Source of the DNA: Actinoallomurus sp050942425
Lineage (GTDB): Bacteria > Actinomycetota > Actinomycetes > Streptosporangiales > Streptosporangiaceae
Direction of reading: 5' to 3'
Length of the DNA stretch: 64,000 nt
Assembly: GCF_050942425.1 (NCBI RefSeq)
Contig: NZ_CP192063.1
Span: 2,046,001-2,110,000, forward strand
Shown here: positions 57,424 through 64,000 of the stretch, in pieces
Numbering within the stretch: position 1 is the first letter of the stretch
Layout of the letters: every line of letters begins with the position of its first letter
The notes under the pieces: model-generated
The model's input: only the letters and a program-made list of their open reading frames with translations
Told to the model about the DNA's origin: nothing
The model's database searches: none
Translations under genes and position numbers: made by a program

Positions 57424-58685
57424 GCTCCTTCCGGGCGGTGCCCGTGTCGGCGGGCGATGGCGGCCTCGTACTGGCCAACGATGGCCCGCGCGACGGCGGA
57501 CCAGGTGAACCGCTCCTGCACGCGCGCGTAGCCCGCCGCGCCGACCCGCTCGCGCTCCTCGGGGGAGTCGTGTAGCCGGCCGAGCACGCCCGCCAGCTCC
57601 TCGACGTCGCCGGGCTCGACGAGGATGGCCGCGTCGCCGACGACCTCCGGCAGCGCGCCCGTACGGCTGGCGACGAGCGGGGTGCCCGAGGCCATGTGCT
57701 CGACGGCGGGCAGGGAGAAGCCCTCGTACAGCGAGGGCACGACCGCGATCTCGGCGCTCGCGAGGAGCTCGCCGATCTCGTCGTCGGAGATGCCGGAGAC
57801 GAACCGGACGCGGTCGCCGAGCGACAGTTCGCCGACGAGCTTGTCGGTGGGGCCGCCGGGGGTGGGCTTGCTGACGACGATGACGTGGACGTCGCGTTCG
57901 GTGGCGAGCTTGGCGACGGCGCGCAGCAGCGTCGCGACGCCCTTGAGCGGGGAGTCGGCGCTGGCCACGGCGACGATGCGGCCGGGCACGCGCTCGCCGC
58001 GCGGGTGGAAGTAGCCGGTGTCGACGCCGAGCGGCAGGATGTGCACCTGCTCGGGCGGCGCCTGGAAGTCGCGGATGATGTCGCGCTTGGACGACTCGGA
58101 GACGGTGAGGATGGGGCCGATGCGCTGGGCGACGCGCGCCTGCATGGCGACGAAGCCGTACCAGCGGCGCTTGCCGAACCGCTCCTTGAGGCCCTTGGCC
58201 GCCTCGATCTCGATCCGGCGGTCCACGCTGATCGGGTGGTGGATGCTGGTGACGAGGGGCAGGCCGAGGCGGGGGATGGCGAGGTTGCCGTAGCCGAGCA
58301 CCTGGTTGTCGTGCACGACGTCGAACATGTCGCGGCGTTCGCGCAGCTCGCGCAGCACCCGGAGGCTGAACGTCAGCGGCTCGGGAAAGCCGCCGGTCTT
58401 CATGTGCGCGAACTCCAGCACGTCGATCCAGTCGCGGTACTCCGAGAGCGCCGGCGTGCGGAACGGGTTCTCGTCGGCGTACAGGTCCAGGCTCGGGACC
58501 TTGTGCAGCACGATCTCGTCGCGGTCGAGCTCGGGGTACGGCTGGCCGGAGAAGACCTCCACGTGATGCCCGAGGTCGACCAGCTCTCGGGACACGTGCC
58601 GGAGATAGACGCCCTGGCCGCCGCAGTGCGGTTTGCTCCGGTAGGAGAGCAGGGCCACGCGCAACGGTTTGCCGACCTCACCCAC
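57420..58685 (-). CDS. Glycosyltransferase family 4 protein
   Basis: This 421-residue GT-B retaining glycosyltransferase has an N-domain 'VALLSYRSKPHCGGQGVYLRHVSREL' and a C-domain 'RIVAVASADSPLKGVATLLRAVAKL', 'VRFVSGISDDEIGELLASAEIAVVPSLYEGFSLPAVEHMASGTPLVASRTGALPEVVG' (E-x7-E motif). It is cytosolic and probably transfers a sugar to a lipid or small molecule. The GTG at 58685 has GGGAGG about nine bases upstream. It leads the three-gene operon. Confidence 0.9.
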   Translation of the reverse strand: MGEVGKPLRVALLSYRSKPHCGGQGVYLRHVSRELVDLGHHVEVFSGQPYPELDRDEIVLHKVPSLDLYADENPFRTPALSEYRDWIDVLEFAHMKTGGFPEPLTFSLRVLRELRERRDMFDVVHDNQVLGYGNLAIPRLGLPLVTSIHHPISVDRRIEIEAAKGLKERFGKRRWYGFVAMQARVAQRIGPILTVSESSKRDIIRDFQAPPEQVHILPLGVDTGYFHPRGERVPGRIVAVASADSPLKGVATLLRAVAKLATERDVHVIVVSKPTPGGPTDKLVGELSLGDRVRFVSGISDDEIGELLASAEIAVVPSLYEGFSLPAVEHMASGTPLVASRTGALPEVVGDAAILVEPGDVEELAGVLGRLHDSPEERERVGAAGYARVQERFTWSAVARAIVGQYEAAIARRHGHRPEGA

Positions 58686-58813
58686 GCGCCGCCCCTCCCG
58701 CAAGTGTCACTCCTGGTGAAGTTAGACCATAGCCTGACGGAGGTTACTGGCGAGTCGGTATTAGGCACGGAGTCCAAAAAGGTGGCGAAAGCCACTTTCG
58801 GCGCACCAGGGGA

Positions 58814-60016
58814 TCACCCGCTGAATCGGACCGGCATCTCCTTGATGCCGTTGATGAAGTTCGACCGGAGGCGGCGCGGCTCCCCGGCGAGGGCGATGTC
58901 CGGAAGCCGCTCGGCGAGCGTCTCGAACAGCGCCCGCAGCTCCAGCCGCGCCAGGTGGGAGCCCAGGCAGAAGTGCGGACCGCCGCCCCCGAAGCCGATG
59001 TGCGGGTTCGGGTCCCGGCCGATGTCGAACTCGTACGGGTCGGGGAAGACGTCCTCGTCCCTGTTGGCCGAGGCGTAGAACACCACGACCTTGTCGCCCT
59101 CGCGGATCTCCCGCCCGCCCAGCTCGGTGTCCCTCATCGCGGTGCGCTTGAACATGTTGACCGGGCTGACCCAGCGCACGATCTCGTCGGCGGCCGTACG
59201 CGCCAGGTCGCCGCCGTTCCGGCCGTCGTCGACCAGGCGCCGCCACTGGTCGGGGTGCTCGAAGAAGGCCAGCATGCCGCCCGACGCGGCGTTGCGGGTG
59301 GTCTCGTTGCCGGCCACGATCAGCAGCATCATGAACAGGTCGAACTCGTCGACCGTGAGCTCCTCGCCGTCGTGCGGGCGCAGCAGCGTCGTGACGATGT
59401 CGTCCCGCGGCTCCTTCCGGCGCCGTTCCGCCAGCTCGTTGGCGTAGGCGTACAGCTCGGCCGCTGCCGCGCCCTCTTCCTCCTCGGTCGAGCGCAGGTC
59501 GGGGTCGTCCTCGCCGATCAGGCGGTTCGACCACTCGAAGATCTTCTCCCGGTCCTCCACCGGCGCGCCGATGAGCTCGCAGATCACGTACAGCGGCAGG
59601 GGAGCGGAGACGTCGTGCACGAAGTCGGCCTCGCCCCGGGCCGCGACCTCGTCGATGAGGCCCCGGCAGATCTCGCGGACGTGCTCCTCGAGCCGCCCGA
59701 TGGTGCGCGGGGTGAACCCCTTGTTGACGATGCTCCGCTTGCGGGTGTGCTCCGGCGGATCCTGGTTGAGCATCATCATCCGCTGCATGACGAGATGCTC
59801 GTCGGTCGGCTCGTGGAACAGCGCGAGCCTCCGGTACGAGGAGAAGATCTCGGGATGGCGGGAGACGTGCACCACGTCGTCGTACCGGGTGACCGCCCAG
59901 AAGTCCGGGTCACCGGGGTGCCGGTGGACGGGATCGTGGTGGCGCAGCCGCTGGAACTGGTCGTGCGGGATGCCGCCGCTCGCGTACCGGTCGGGGTCGA
60001 CCAGGTCGATGTCCAT
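58814..60016 (-). CDS. Cytochrome P450 (copy 1), sterol/lipid-type
   Basis: This 400-residue soluble P450 has I-helix 'AGNETTRN', ExxR in 'ADEIVRWVSPVN' and the heme loop 'FGGGGPHFCLGSHLAR' with the axial Cys. The early segments ('MLNQDPPEHTRKRSIVNKGFTPRTI', 'WSNRLIGEDDPDL') resemble mycobacterial CYP125/CYP142-type sterol side-chain hydroxylases; exact family is not claimed. The ATG at 60016 has GGAGG five bases upstream and lies 11 bases after the SDR stop, so it is the second gene of a KstR-like operon. Copy 2 at 61-62 kb is a close paralogue. Confidence 0.92.
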   Translation of the reverse strand: MDIDLVDPDRYASGGIPHDQFQRLRHHDPVHRHPGDPDFWAVTRYDDVVHVSRHPEIFSSYRRLALFHEPTDEHLVMQRMMMLNQDPPEHTRKRSIVNKGFTPRTIGRLEEHVREICRGLIDEVAARGEADFVHDVSAPLPLYVICELIGAPVEDREKIFEWSNRLIGEDDPDLRSTEEEEGAAAAELYAYANELAERRRKEPRDDIVTTLLRPHDGEELTVDEFDLFMMLLIVAGNETTRNAASGGMLAFFEHPDQWRRLVDDGRNGGDLARTAADEIVRWVSPVNMFKRTAMRDTELGGREIREGDKVVVFYASANRDEDVFPDPYEFDIGRDPNPHIGFGGGGPHFCLGSHLARLELRALFETLAERLPDIALAGEPRRLRSNFINGIKEMPVRFSG

Positions 60017-60027
60017 CCGGACCTCCG

Positions 60028-60903
60028 TCACAGTTCGGCTGTCTTGAATCCTCCGGCGGGAAGCTCGGTCAGCGCCTCGGCGAGCGCTTCGGCGGTCGAG
60101 CCGGTCACCCGCGACGCCACCGTGGGCGGCGCCATGACCGACACGGTGCCGCCGTACACGACGAACACCTGACCGGTCACGCCCTCGGCGGCGGGCGAGG
60201 CGAGGTACGCCACCAGCGGCGAGACGTGCTCCGGGCCGAGCAGGTCAGGGCCGTCCTCGGGCGCCGGGCCGAACACCCTAGCCGTCATCGCCGTACGGGC
60301 GCGCGGGCAGATCGCGTTGGCGCGCACGCCGTAGCGCCCGCACGACTGGGCGATGGCGACCGTGAGCGCGGCGATGCCGCCCTTGGCCGCCGCGTAGTTC
60401 GGCTGGCCGGGCGAGCCGAGCAGGAACGCCTCGGACGCGGTGTTGACGATCCGGGCGTACACCGGGCCGCCCTGGTCCTTCGACCGGGCCCGCCAGTACG
60501 TCGTCGCGTGCCGGGCCATCACGAAGTGGCCCTTGAGGTGGACGCCCACGACGGCGTCCCACTCCGCTTCGGACATGTTGAAGATCATGCGGTCGCGGGT
60601 GATGCCCGCGTTGTTGACCAGGACGTCGAAGGTCCCGTACGCCTCCAGCGCCGTCTTCAGCAGCGCCTCGCCGGCCGCCCAGTCGGCGACGTCGCCCTCG
60701 GCGATCACCGCTTCGGCGCTTTCCCGGCGGACGAGGTCGGCGGTCCGCCGGACGGCCTCGCCCGGGAGGTCGTTGAGGACCAGCCGCGCCCCGCGGCGGG
60801 CGAACTCGAGCGCGTGCGCGCGGCCGAGTCCGTTGCCGGCACCGGTGATCGCGACGACCCGGCCCTCGAGTGATACGTCGTGCGGGTTGGACGAGACGGC
60901 CAT
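60028..60903 (-). CDS. Short-chain dehydrogenase, 3-hydroxyacyl-CoA type
   Basis: This 291-residue SDR of the MFE2-like group has 'AITGAGNGLGRAHALEFARRG', 'LVNNAGITRDRMIFNMSEAEWD', and 'NTASEAFLLGSPGQPNYAAAKGG' with catalytic Tyr-x3-Lys and a preceding Ser. Such enzymes oxidise the 3-hydroxyacyl-CoA of sterol side chains or fatty acids (known for relatives). The ATG at 60903 has AAGGAG four bases upstream. A KstR-pattern site lies 82 bases upstream, with TATATT between as a -10. It is first in an operon with P450 copy 1. Confidence 0.92.
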   Translation of the reverse strand: MAVSSNPHDVSLEGRVVAITGAGNGLGRAHALEFARRGARLVLNDLPGEAVRRTADLVRRESAEAVIAEGDVADWAAGEALLKTALEAYGTFDVLVNNAGITRDRMIFNMSEAEWDAVVGVHLKGHFVMARHATTYWRARSKDQGGPVYARIVNTASEAFLLGSPGQPNYAAAKGGIAALTVAIAQSCGRYGVRANAICPRARTAMTARVFGPAPEDGPDLLGPEHVSPLVAYLASPAAEGVTGQVFVVYGGTVSVMAPPTVASRVTGSTAEALAEALTELPAGGFKTAEL

Positions 60904-60984
60904 GCGGCTCCTTCCACCGGACGACGGCATGTCAACCGCCCGGGTGGCCTTCCGGATGGCTGACATGCCGTGTCCCAATATAAG

Positions 60985-60998
60985 TGAAACCTGTTCTA
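60985..60998. promoter_or_regulatory. KstR-like operator before the SDR-P450 operon
   Basis: TGAAACCTGTTCTA fits TNNAACNNGTTNNA. It overlaps the stop codon of the upstream P450 gene and sits just upstream of a TATATT -10 on the minus strand. Confidence 0.7.
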
Positions 60999-62216
60999 GG
61001 CGCGCGGTTTGGACGGGGTGAATCGGACCGGGAGTTCCTTGATGCCGTTGATGAAGTTCGACCGCAGCCGGCTGACCTCGCCCGCCTGCTCGATGTCCGG
61101 CATCCGCTCCAGGAGCACCTCGAACAGCACGGTCAGCTCGAGCCGGGCGAGGTGCGTGCCGAGGCAGAAGTGCGGGCCGCCGCCGCCGAAGCCGATGTGC
61201 GGGTTCGGGTCGCGGCCGACGTCGAAGGTGTACGGGTCCTCGAAGACGTCCTCGTCGCGGTTGGCCGACGGGTAGAAGATGACGACCTTGTCGCCTTCCT
61301 TGACCTGTCGTCCGCGCAGCTCGCTGTCGCACATGGCCGTCCGCCGGAAGAGGTTGACGGGGCTGACCCAGCGCACGATCTCGTCGGCGGTGGTCCTGAT
61401 CAGGCCCCGGTTGGCCAGCAGCCGCCGCCACTGGTCCGGGTGCTGGAAGAAGGTCAGCATGCCGCCGGACGCGCCGTTCCGCGTGGTCTCGTTGCCCGCC
61501 ATGATCAGCAGGAGGATGAACATCGCGAACTCGTCCGCGCCGAGCACCCGGCCGTCGGCGTCGGGCTGAAGCAGCTTGGTGGCGATGTCGTCGCCGGGGT
61601 GCTTCCGGTGGTACGCCGCCAGCTCGTGGGCGTAGCCGAGGATCTCCGCCGAGACGTCGCGCGCGTGCTCGGCCGAGGTGCCGTAGTCCGGGTCGTCGAA
61701 GCCGATCAGTGCGTTGGACAGGTCGAACAGCCTGTTCCGGTCCTCCACGGGCGCGCCGATGAGCTCGCAGATGACGTACAGCGGGAACGGCGCGGAGATG
61801 TCGCGCACGAAGCACGCCTCGCCGCGCTCGACCACGTCGTCGATGAGCTGGTGGCTGACGTCGCGGATGTGCTCTTCGAGCTGTTTGATCATCCGCGGCG
61901 TGAAGCCCTTGTTGACATAGCTCCGCTGCTTGGTGTGCTGCGGCGGGTCCATGAAGAGCATCATCAGCCGGTACAGCGCGATGTCGTCGTCGGTGAACTC
62001 GTCGAACATCGACGTCCGCGCATGTGAGGAGAACAGCTCCGGGTGGCGGGAGACGTGGACCACGTCGTCGTACTTGGTCACCGCCCAGAAGCCGGGGGAG
62101 CCCCCGTTCGGGTCCTCGTGCCAGTAGACCGGCGCCTCCTGCCGGAGCCGGCGGAAGCCTTCGTCCGGAAAGCCCCCGTGTTCGTACAAGTCCGGCGAAA
62201 TGATGTCGATCCGCAT
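60996..62216 (-). CDS. Cytochrome P450 (copy 2), sterol/lipid-type
   Basis: This 406-residue P450 is paralogous to copy 1 over its full length: 'FMDPPQHTKQRSYVNKGFTPRMI', I-helix 'AGNETTRN', ExxR in 'ADEIVRWVSPVN', heme loop 'FGGGGPHFCLGTHLAR'. The ATG has GAGGAG five bases upstream. It has its own KstR-like operator 28 bases before the start and is probably monocistronic, since the next operon has its own site at its 3' end. The ferredoxin at 36.3 kb is a candidate electron donor (inference). Confidence 0.93.
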   Translation of the reverse strand: MRIDIISPDLYEHGGFPDEGFRRLRQEAPVYWHEDPNGGSPGFWAVTKYDDVVHVSRHPELFSSHARTSMFDEFTDDDIALYRLMMLFMDPPQHTKQRSYVNKGFTPRMIKQLEEHIRDVSHQLIDDVVERGEACFVRDISAPFPLYVICELIGAPVEDRNRLFDLSNALIGFDDPDYGTSAEHARDVSAEILGYAHELAAYHRKHPGDDIATKLLQPDADGRVLGADEFAMFILLLIMAGNETTRNGASGGMLTFFQHPDQWRRLLANRGLIRTTADEIVRWVSPVNLFRRTAMCDSELRGRQVKEGDKVVIFYPSANRDEDVFEDPYTFDVGRDPNPHIGFGGGGPHFCLGTHLARLELTVLFEVLLERMPDIEQAGEVSRLRSNFINGIKELPVRFTPSKPRA

Positions 62217-62243
62217 CGGCGCTCCTCAGGAGGCGGCTGGCTC

Positions 62244-62257
62244 TGAAACACGTTCTA
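62244..62257. promoter_or_regulatory. KstR-like operator before P450 copy 2
   Basis: TGAAACACGTTCTA fits TNNAACNNGTTNNA, 28 bases upstream of the P450 ATG. Confidence 0.72.
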
Positions 62258-62500
62258 AACCAAGCGCTCGCTCGGGTCAAGATGCAGGAGGTCGCAGGGG
62301 GCGTGGCGCGCGTCTCATCAGCGCAACGTGGTCGGCTCGTCACAGGTATTCGGGGCCCGTAAATGAGGTTCAGGGCGGCAGTGGACGAGCGTGAACCGCG
62401 CCTGGCGGAGAGGCGCCGGGACGGCCGCGAGGGCGGCGCGGCGGGGCCGGAGAGGAGGCCGGGTGTGGTTCGGAGCGCGCGGGACGGGGCGCGGCGCGTC

Positions 62501-63697
62501 TCAGACGCGTTCGAGAATGGTGGCGGTCGACAGGGCGCCGCCGGCGCACATCGTGACCAGAGCCGTGGAGGCGTCGCGGCGCTCCAACTCATGGAGGGCC
62601 GTGGTGATGAGGCGGGCCCCGGTGGCGCCGACCGGATGGCCGAGGGCGATGGCGCCGCCGTTGACGTTCACCCGGTCCAGGTCGGGCTCGTGGACCGACG
62701 CCCAGGACAGGACCACGGACGCGAACGCCTCGTTCACCTCGAACAGGTCGATGTCCCGCATGGACATGCCCGCCGAGGCGAGGACCGTGGACGTCGCCTG
62801 GACCGGGCCGTCGAGGTGGTAGTACGGCTCGGCGCCGACGAGCGCCTGGGCGCGGATCCGCGCGCGGGGCCGCAGGCCGCTCGCCCGCGCCCGTTCCTCG
62901 GACATCACCAGCACGGCCGCCGCGCCGTCGGAGATCTGCGAGGACGTTCCGGCCGTGTGCAGCCCGTCCCCGGCGGCCGACCGCAGCCTCGCCAGGCCGT
63001 CGAGGGTGGTCTCGCGCAACCCCTGATCGCGGGTGACGGTGCGGACCTCGCCGGTCGGCGCGCCGTCGTCGCCGAGCACCGGCGCCTCGAGCGGCGCGAT
63101 CTCGCGCTCGAACCGGCCGTCCGCCTGGGCCTTGGCCGCCAGTTGCTGGGAGCGCAGGCCGAAGGCGTCGAGGTCGGCGCGGGTCAGGCCGCGGCGCGCG
63201 GCGATGCGCTCGGCGGCGGTGAACTGGTCCGGCAGGTCGATCGACCAGTCGTCCGGGCGGGGGCGGGCGTACGGATGCCGGCCCCCGGTCTCCTCGCAGG
63301 GGCCCGTGCTCGCGACGTTCGCGCCGAGGGGTGCGCGGCTCATCACCTCGACGCCGCAGCCGATCGCGGCCTCGACGACGCCGGCGTGGATGAGTGCGGC
63401 GGAAAGGTGGACGGCCTGTTGGCTCGACCCGCACTGGGCGTCGAGCGTCGTGACGCCGGCCTGGTAGGGAAGTCCGGCGTAGAGCCAGGCATAGCGCCCG
63501 ACGTGCCCGCCCTGCTCACCCGCCTGGGTGACGCAACCGGCGAACACCTGGCCGATGTCGGCCGGGTCGATCCCGGCGCGCTCGACGACGGCCCGTTGGG
63601 CGTGGGCCAGCACCGCCTGGGGTTTGAGTCCGGCGAGCCATCCACGGCGCCTGCCGATCGGTGTGCGTACGGCTTCCACAATGACCGGCGAGCCCAT
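62501..63697 (-). CDS. Thiolase, FadA5-like acetyl-CoA acetyltransferase
   Basis: This 398-residue thiolase cleaves 3-ketoacyl-CoA with CoA. The nucleophilic Cys89 is in 'TLDAQCGSSQQAVH', with His in 'NGGAIALGHPVGATGAR' and the second Cys in 'LVTMCAGGALS'. Its sequence style is that of steroid side-chain thiolases such as FadA5 (by memory, not search). The KstR-like site 35 bases upstream supports a sterol-catabolic role. It lies next to the P450/SDR genes, which together could carry out oxidation, dehydrogenation and thiolysis of a side chain. About 280 bases with no gene separate it from P450 copy 2. Confidence 0.92.
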   Translation of the reverse strand: MGSPVIVEAVRTPIGRRRGWLAGLKPQAVLAHAQRAVVERAGIDPADIGQVFAGCVTQAGEQGGHVGRYAWLYAGLPYQAGVTTLDAQCGSSQQAVHLSAALIHAGVVEAAIGCGVEVMSRAPLGANVASTGPCEETGGRHPYARPRPDDWSIDLPDQFTAAERIAARRGLTRADLDAFGLRSQQLAAKAQADGRFEREIAPLEAPVLGDDGAPTGEVRTVTRDQGLRETTLDGLARLRSAAGDGLHTAGTSSQISDGAAAVLVMSEERARASGLRPRARIRAQALVGAEPYYHLDGPVQATSTVLASAGMSMRDIDLFEVNEAFASVVLSWASVHEPDLDRVNVNGGAIALGHPVGATGARLITTALHELERRDASTALVTMCAGGALSTATILERV

Positions 63698-63731
63698 CTG
63701 GCCTCCTGCGGTAACGACGCTTCGCCGAAAC

Positions 63732-63745
63732 TATAACCCGTTCTA
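63732..63745. promoter_or_regulatory. KstR-like operator before the thiolase gene
   Basis: TATAACCCGTTCTA fits TNNAACNNGTTNNA. A weaker AACTTGTT core lies about 50 bases further upstream without the outer T and A. Confidence 0.7.
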
Positions 63746-63901
63746 AGACGGGATCTGCAAGCCTGCCCGCACCTGTCGATGTCGGAGAGAACTTGTTCCT
63801 GTTCGGTTTCGAGTCGGGGAGCGTGCCGCGGAGGCCGGTGTGGTGGCCCATCCGTGACCCCCGGCCGAGGGTGCCCGGGCGGGGGTGTTGTGTGAGGTTG
63901 A

Positions 63902-64000
63902 TCAGGCGATCAGCGTGTCGAAGTCGCCGGCCTTGGCGCCCTGGATCAGGGCCTCGATCTCCGTTCTCGTGTAGACCAGCGCGGGTCCGGACGGGTGCCG
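63902..64000 (-). CDS. DUF397 protein, C-terminal part (cut by window end)
   Basis: The last 32 residues are visible: 'HPSGPALVYTRTEIEALIQGAKAGDFDTLIA', the normal DUF397 second half that is missing from the short DUF397 gene at 48.2 kb. The N-terminal half and start lie beyond base 64000. It is probably preceded by another XRE/DUF5753 regulator outside the window (inference). Confidence 0.75.
   Translation of the reverse strand, partial: RHPSGPALVYTRTEIEALIQGAKAGDFDTLIA

Noticed and set aside
63784..63797. Second KstR site near the thiolase gene
   Set aside because: The AACNNGTT core is present but the outer T and A are missing.
1..64000. tRNA, rRNA, CRISPR arrays, riboswitches, replication origin
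   Set aside because: None recognised on either strand; the tandem repeats present have no CRISPR spacing or cas genes.

Overview
The window comes from a high-GC, filamentous, spore-forming type of actinobacterium. Evidence for this is the very high third-position GC, frequent GTG starts, a WhiB1 protein, an RsbW/SigF-like pair, a WhiJ-like/DUF397 locus, a nickel superoxide dismutase, an actinobacterial kgd and a DasR-like regulator. A lineage near Streptosporangiales/Thermomonosporaceae fits, but this is inference. I saw no rRNA, tRNA, CRISPR array or intact phage.

Layout. 0-5 kb: the end of a membrane Ser/Thr kinase with Mce-associated-like outer domains, then bioD, a Uma2 nuclease, a DasR-like GntR regulator and bioF. 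5-10 kb: pdtaS, whiB1, a lipid kinase, and a sigma factor with its anti-sigma partner. 10-18 kb: a MetE-like zinc alkyltransferase, sodN/sodX, an amino-acid ABC transporter with two paralogous binding proteins, malic enzyme and a VapBC module. 18-31 kb: a quinone-oxidoreductase-like protein, PadR-DUF4097, kgd, a bacterial serpin, DedA, an SDR, a cupin, a DUF1707 protein and an L,D-transpeptidase. 31-37 kb: an SCO5389-like protein, a 927-residue membrane-anchored repeat protein, and a PPOX-ferredoxin-alcohol dehydrogenase operon. 37-43 kb: a complete ribose operon (rbsR-A-C-B-K-D in transcription order) with twin LacI-type operators. 43-46 kb: a kinase fused to an MFS transporter, and a NADAR protein. 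47-54 kb: accessory DNA with a WhiJ-like/DUF397/RsbW-like locus, AT-richer secreted-protein genes and a broken IS5-type transposase. 54-58.7 kb: an alpha/beta hydrolase and a toroid protein-methyltransferase-glycosyltransferase operon. 58.8-63.7 kb: two P450s, an SDR and a thiolase resembling sterol side-chain catabolism.

How the genes connect. Four sites matching the KstR pattern TNNAACNNGTTNNA lie in front of the SDR-P450 operon, the second P450, the thiolase and, 24 kb away, the PPOX-ferredoxin-dehydrogenase operon. Together they outline one predicted sterol/lipid regulon. A shared motif (GTCRAGATGTATCG) links the padR-DUF4097 operon with the distant DUF1707 gene. The two most unusual proteins are eukaryotic-type kinases: one fused to a complete MFS exporter, the other carrying two tandem Mce-associated-like extracellular domains. 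At the bioF-dasR junction, a hairpin pairs the end of bioF with the dasR ribosome-binding site, which suggests translational coupling of the regulator to a biotin gene.
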